Below, piece after piece: positions 58,795 to 64,000 of a stretch of 64,000 nucleotides of DNA. The notes beneath the pieces were generated by a model, which saw nothing but the letters and a program-made list of their open reading frames with translations, did not search any database and was not told the DNA's origin. Source of the DNA: Diphasiastrum complanatum (lineage: Eukaryota > Streptophyta > Lycopodiopsida > Lycopodiales > Lycopodiaceae). A program made the position numbers and the translations under genes. Positions within the stretch are counted from its first letter, which is position 1; each line of letters opens with the position of its first letter. The DNA lies in the NCBI GenBank assembly GCA_029204225.1, contig CM055111.1, positions 47,607,224-47,671,223 of the forward strand. Direction: 5' to 3'.

Positions 58795-61525
58795 CGCTTT
58801 GCACAGGAACACAGATCATGCTGCACAGTAACACAGACAGAAAACACTCTCCACAGCAAGCTCACATAGCAACTGTATTTTTTTTTTGAGAGCAAAAAGC
58901 TAGTCTTGGAGGGGCAATTTTCTAACAAGTGGTAGCATTGAAAATTTGGATTCTATCATTGCAAAAATACTTTAGAAGTCTTTCCCATACATGTAAAGTT
59001 GTCAAAATGAAATTACACTGTACATATAGTTGTTCACTCAAGCAACCCATGCATGACCCAGGTTGCCGTTGGCGGGACGCGTGTCCCGTCGACTTGCCTC
59101 GTGGCGAGGCCAACTGATCCTTATCCATTGATAGGAACCACAGTACAGTAACACAATGATTCTACTTTAATTCTAACTCTCTCCCTTAAAGTAGAGTCTA
59201 CTTTTTATACAGTCATATACATAGCTTTAAAGTCAACAAACTTTAAGTACAAAAAGCTTTGATCTAAACTTATCAAACTTTTCTCCAGCAAGTGGCTTAG
59301 TGAAAATATCAGCTAGTTGTTCTTCTGTGCTACAATGAACAACATGAATTTCATGACTCAGCAGCCTCTCACATATAAAGTGATACTGAATCTCAATGTG
59401 TTTAGTTCTCGCATGGAACACTAGATTCTTTGCTAGCTGAATGCCACTCTGACTATCACTATGTAAAGTCATGGGATTTTTCTACTGCATGCCAACTTCT
59501 TCGAAGATTTGTCTCAACCATATAGCTTCTTGTGCTGCACTATACATTGCCCTACTCTGCTTCTATGGTGGAAAGAGCAATTGTACTTTGCTTCTTACTA
59601 GACCAGGAGAAGCAACTACCACATAACTGGAATACATACCCTGTGGTAGATCTACGATCATCATAGTCACCTCCCCAATCCGCATCCACATAGCCACACA
59701 ACTCAAGTAAACCATCATGCTTCCTGTAAATCAAGCATACTCTGAAGTGCCTTTCACATAACGCAAAATGCGTTTAGCTGCCTTCCAATGCGTTTCCGTA
59801 GGTGCAGCCATAAACTGACTTACAATGCCAACAACATAGCATATATTTAGTCTAGTTGTGGTAAGGTAAATCAAGCTCCCTACTAACTGTCTATACAGCG
59901 TGGCATCAAATGACTGTGACTCATCAAGCTTAGAAAGCTTTTACCTAGTTCAATAGGAGTATTTACTGGTTTGCAATCCTGCAATCTAAACCTGTGCAGC
60001 AACTCTTTGACATACTTCACCTGTGTTAAACCCACTTCGTGTCCTTTTTGCCACACCTCTACTCCAAGGCAGTAATGCATCAGGCTGAGATCTGTCATCT
60101 CGAATTGTTCCATGAGATCTTTCTTGATCATGTCTATCATCTCTTGATTATTTCCCGTAATAATCAAGTCATCAACATAAAGAGCAATCAAAGCAACCAT
60201 ACCATCAAAGCATAAGACAAATAGATTTGGATCAGAATGTGTTCTCACCATTCCCTTTGAACGAAAGTAGGCATCAATCCTGCTATACCACGCATGTGGT
60301 GCTTGTTTAAGACCATAAAGTGATTTCTTCAAGCGACATACTTTATTTTCCTGTCCCTTCGCTACAAAGCCTTCAGGTTGATCCATGAACACTTCTTCTT
60401 CTACCTCGCCATTTAGAAAAGCAGATTTCACATCCATTTGATGCAAAGGCCAACCAAAATGTGAAGCTAAAGCAACAAGTAGATGTAGAGTATTCCACTT
60501 ACAAACTGGCGCAAAGGTCTCCTCATAGTCGATGCCTTTACTTTGTGCATCCCCTTTGATCACCAATCTTGCCTTGTGCTTTGCTATACTTCCATTTGCA
60601 TGGTACTTAGTCCTGTATACCCATTTGCAACCATTGGGTTAGCCAACTGGTGCTTCTACTAAGTCCCATGTGCTATGCTTAGCAATTGACTCCATCTCCT
60701 CTCCCATGGCCTTGACCCAAATGTCATCATCCTTCGCTTCACCATAAGTCAAAGCTTCTTTGCTTTGAATAATGCTAGATAAGAGAGCATAATTTGCTTC
60801 ATACCTTTCAGGTTGAGTCTTCTCTCTTGGTGATCTTCGTAGCTCTCCCTGGCTAGATGATCCTAGAAAGTGATCCATGTCGCGGCTCTCCAACAATCTC
60901 TCAAACCACTTAGGGAGCTTCCTGTCAAGTGATCGGTTTCTTGGTGAAAATGTATCCCACGGTACATCCTTCTCCTTGCGTTTGTCACCTGCAACTTCAA
61001 TCCTTCTTGCACCAAAAGGTTTGTCCCTACCTCTCCAACCTGTCTCTACAGGTTGAGTAGTATCTTGAGATGTATCCTCATGTTCATCACTCAGAAGGTC
61101 AATGAATGGGTCATCATCAGGTGGTATCCTCACTATACCATCTTTCCCACTAGATGTGTCTATCTTCTCAGCATCCTCATCTTCATACATCTTGGATTCA
61201 TCAAAGATAACATCACGGTTTATATGGACTTTGATTTCCACTGGATCAAAACATCTATAGCCCTTCACACGATCATCATATCCTAGGAATATACACTTGA
61301 TAGCTTTTACATCAAGTTTACGTCTCTCTTCCTTAGGAATGTGTACAAAGGCCTTACATCCAAAGATTCGCAAGTGGTTCACCTTTGGCTTCTTCTTCGT
61401 GAATGCTTCCTCAGGTGTTATCTTTGGTATGGCAATGGTAGGACTTCTATTTTGAAGATAAACTGCCGTACTACATGCTTCTGACCAAAAAATCTTTTAG
61501 TAGTTTCATCTCAGCTAGCATAGAT
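58795..61525 (-). mobile_element. Copia retrotransposon, family D, 3' two thirds; broken fossil
   Basis: Minus orientation. From right to left: end of the integrase core (about 61,500-61,390), integrase tail (from 61,382, with HLRIFGCKAFVHIPKE), reverse transcriptase (about 60,640-59,950, with SLYGLKQAPHAWY and YVDDLIIT), RNase H (about 59,730-59,260, with YVDADWGGDYDDRRSTTG and KHIEIQYHFI), polypurine tract (59,187-59,177), and part of the 3' LTR (about 59,175-58,795). Pol is open over long spans. The 5' third, including LTR, gag and protease, is absent. Confidence 0.93.
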
Positions 61526-61589
61526 CTGGCACTTTTCACAATCGTACACACGATAGTCTCCAGGAGAGGATGATTTCTTTGACGCAACT

Positions 61590-64000
61590 GGAAGAGGATC
61601 GTCGTCTTTCATTAATCGAGACTGAATGAGTTCAAAATAAAAGAAAAGAAATTTTTGACCAATCCATTATGAAAATAAAAATTAAACGAGGAGACTAAGT
61701 GCTTCTGTATGATAACAGACACATGTTGTTTCTTGGAAAATTACACACCAGATGGATGGGACCGTATAAAGTCGTAAAAGTTTTTAATAATGGATCACTT
61801 CAGTTAGCTGATCTCCAAGGACATTTACTTGACACTCGAGTAAATGGTTCAAGGGTGAAGCGCTATTATGACTGATTTCCGGTGCATCATGTTCACCGAA
61901 GGTTGCGAAAATGCCAAAACCAGCGTGTACATTTTTGCGAAAATGCTGAAACACGACACCTTTGCTACATTTCTATATTATTTTGCAAAAAACCCGACAC
62001 TATATTGGAATATGGTTTATTGACTGAACTCACCATTTTTTTTTAGAAATACGGAAATTCCGACACGTGCCTTCACATTTTTCGAGATTTTCTACCTTCC
62101 GACGTCTTCGTATTTTTCGCATTTTTAACGAAGAAAATGAAAATCTTCGCTTTGACTTACTAAGCAAAGCATTTGTGTATTTTGTTTATTTATTTATTTA
62201 TTTTTGTTTTTAGGACTAGACACTTTATTATTGAGTATGTACCTTCAAAATGAAGGACACGCTTCCATTTAATATTAGTCTAATCCGCCAAAATACCATC
62301 AATACGCCTAAAACCCAAACGCTTCAGTTGTTGTCGCTATCACTTTCCATCACTCTTGCTCTCCGATTTCTGGATTTTTGCGATCAAGCTCTTTTCTGCC
62401 ATCGCTCGTTTACAACTTCAAGCACCATGGCGATTGTATTCAAAACACACCCAAAGCCAGTGATACCAGTATTACAACCACTAGTTGTTCGAGTGCGAAT
62501 TGAAGGTCTTCTTCAATTTAACCTATCAGTAATTCTTACTGATTTATGTTATGAGTTGATCCGCAATTTGAGTGAAACAGAAGAAGGACATATTTCCACT
62601 ACTGTCCGCAATCAAGAGATTGTTATTACAGAAGGATTTTATTGTCGTGCCTTAAGATTGCCTATGGACGACAGTATGCCAGTTACTAAACCAGATTTCA
62701 TCGCAAAGAGTAGAGTTTTTCAAGAAGAAGCTTATCTTGAGAAATGGGGATATGAACTCTCTTATATTAGAGATCCCAATCTCAAAAGCTTCGTGCGATT
62801 TGCTCTTGCTTCTATCTTTTTACCGGAGCAAGAGTACACCATCTCAAATACAAATATGGGATATCTGCTGAGAGCCTTAAATGGAGAGCCTACTGCCTTT
62901 GGACAAACTGCTTTCAAGCAATTCTGTAAATTAGTAAAAGTTAATCAGTTTTTCAGGCTGGGTCTGCAGATGGGTATTTTATGTATGCATGCTGGTGTGC
63001 TAACAGTGCAGGAGGACATCAGAATTGCACCAGTGCTGCCAGAGCTAGCCCCATCAATAGAGGCTGAATCCCAGATGCAGATATCAAAAGCAACCACCGT
63101 AGCAACCACATCATCATCATCAAGTCAAGAAAGCTCGGTGAGAATGACTTTGCCATCATCCCAATATACGCCATTGTCTAATACAAAAGGAAATAGGGAT
63201 GCGAAAGCCAAAGCGGAGGACACTGCTGATCAGGAGCATAATCAGGGTGATATACCACAAGAGCCAGCACCACAAGAAGCAGAACAGCTTCCTGATGACC
63301 AGCAGGATAGTGAAAGTGACGTCGAGGCACCAATTCTTGATGCCGAATTATATCAAAAGATTTTTGGAACACTACTGCCGGATATGCGGGCAGCTATTCA
63401 GCATCTTGCCAGCTTGGAGAAGGTATCCAGGAAGCTTGGATCAAAGTATGAATGAGTCCAAGCAGACCCAATCTAGAGGGATACAGAGCTAAACGGAACA
63501 CAAGCTGAGCTGTTCTATAAAAACGAAGAAGTTGAAGCAGCCCAAGCAGAGCTAAGCAGGAACGACATAGAGCTTGAAGAACCAAAAAGAAGGCAGGATG
63601 CTACGCTCGAAGTATTGGAAGAAATGCAGGAGTAGTCCAATGCCTATGAAATCGAAAACATATCACTTAAACAACAAATTCAGACTCTGCAATCTATTTT
63701 GTAGGAGGAGAGATGTATTCGATCTACTCTCCAAAATAGTAATGCGGAGCTGAGTAACGAACTCAACAATGCTCAGGTTTCAATTGCCCAACTGCAAAAT
63801 TTTGTAGAAATGTTAAAAAAAGACAATCAAATATACAAGAGACAGGCCGAAGAGGCCTGTGGCGAATCAGCGCCAAAGTCACATTAGGTACCTGTGTATC
63901 TCATGGCAAGTACAAAATTGACCCAGTAGCATGGAAGGGAATACAGGAGAAGATGATCCAAACTTTCCAGCTGCAATATCTGCAACCGCAGATGATTGCT
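61590..64000 (+). mobile_element. Gypsy retrotransposon 3' part with a third ORF region; broken fossil, runs off the edge
   Basis: Begins with the C-terminal end of a Gypsy integrase (about 61,670-61,870, with HTRWMGPYKVVKVFNNGS and VNGSRVKRYYD). After a roughly 350 bp AT-rich spacer comes an additional ORF region in the position where Athila/Tat-lineage elements carry an extra, sometimes envelope-like, ORF. No 3' LTR is seen before the window ends. The lineage is an inference from layout. Confidence 0.75.
62250..63890 (+). other. Third ORF region of the Gypsy element: N-terminal domain, Ser/Gln/Glu-rich linker, coiled coil
   Basis: An N-terminal globular part of about 210 residues follows a candidate Met at 62,427 (MAIVFKTHPKPV). 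It includes LTDLCYELIRNLSE, ITEGFYCRALRLP and FVRFALASIFLP. A low-complexity acidic and Ser/Gln-rich linker follows, then predicted heptad-like sequence (to about 63,890, with LKQQIQTLQSIL and ELSNELNNAQVSIAQLQ). If translation starts at 62,250 there is an extra hydrophobic stretch (LLSLSLSITLALRFL) that could be a signal or anchor. I do not recognise the family. The N-terminal part weakly recalls plant transposon-associated domains that end in an LP motif. Confidence 0.55.

Overview
This 64 kb window looks like nuclear DNA of a land plant. It has a PLS-class pentatricopeptide repeat (PPR) gene, a nine-exon cytochrome P450 gene of the CYP85 clan with GT-AG introns, a decayed GH3 fragment, and layers of Copia and Gypsy LTR retrotransposons. 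Long (GA)n/(CT)n, (TA)n and (CA)n tracts are frequent. The PPR wording (ACASLAALEQGKQLH, LVDMYAKCG) and two almost identical neighbouring PLS units resemble the expanded PPR families of ferns, lycophytes and mosses. I lean to a non-seed vascular plant with a large, repeat-rich genome, but this is weak inference.

Layout. 1-1,027: PPR gene on the minus strand, running off the left edge. 1,028-4,483: no recognisable gene, with a purine-rich tract. 4,484-6,580: 5' part of a Gypsy element with a tRNA-Asp primer site. 6,580-8,740: AT-rich sequence holding one copy of an ~820 bp dispersed repeat. 8,740-16,735: nested Copia and Gypsy pieces, including a solo LTR with a 5 bp target duplication. 16,740-23,260: Gypsy pol fragments, Copia tails and a second dispersed-repeat copy. 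23,940-31,617: a Copia element holding a MITE and cut by a minus-strand Gypsy 3' part, then another Copia. 31,640-33,105: simple repeats. 33,480-34,025: GH3 pseudogene fragment. 34,120-38,970: a ~350 bp tandem repeat, CA-rich DNA and telomere-like words. 40,477-45,830: two abutting Copia fragments. 49,030-53,756: the P450 gene, minus strand, apparently intact. 53,757-57,400: AT-rich intergenic DNA. 58,050-61,525: head of one Copia element (plus) abutting the 3' two thirds of another (minus). 61,590-64,000: end of a Gypsy pol and a downstream third ORF region with a coiled coil.

The host genes do not form a pathway. The PPR protein would act on organelle RNA and the P450 on a membrane-bound isoprenoid or steroid-like substrate; GH3 enzymes conjugate hormones to amino acids, but this copy is dead. 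At least three Copia families recur, and one Gypsy family appears at both 4.5 kb and 26-28 kb, so the window is mostly a record of repeated insertion. All LTR elements seen here look broken. I found no clear new biological system. The most interesting items are the microsatellite-filled introns of the intact P450, the near-identical PLS units of the PPR gene, the MITE inside a Copia element, and the third ORF region of the right-hand Gypsy element.
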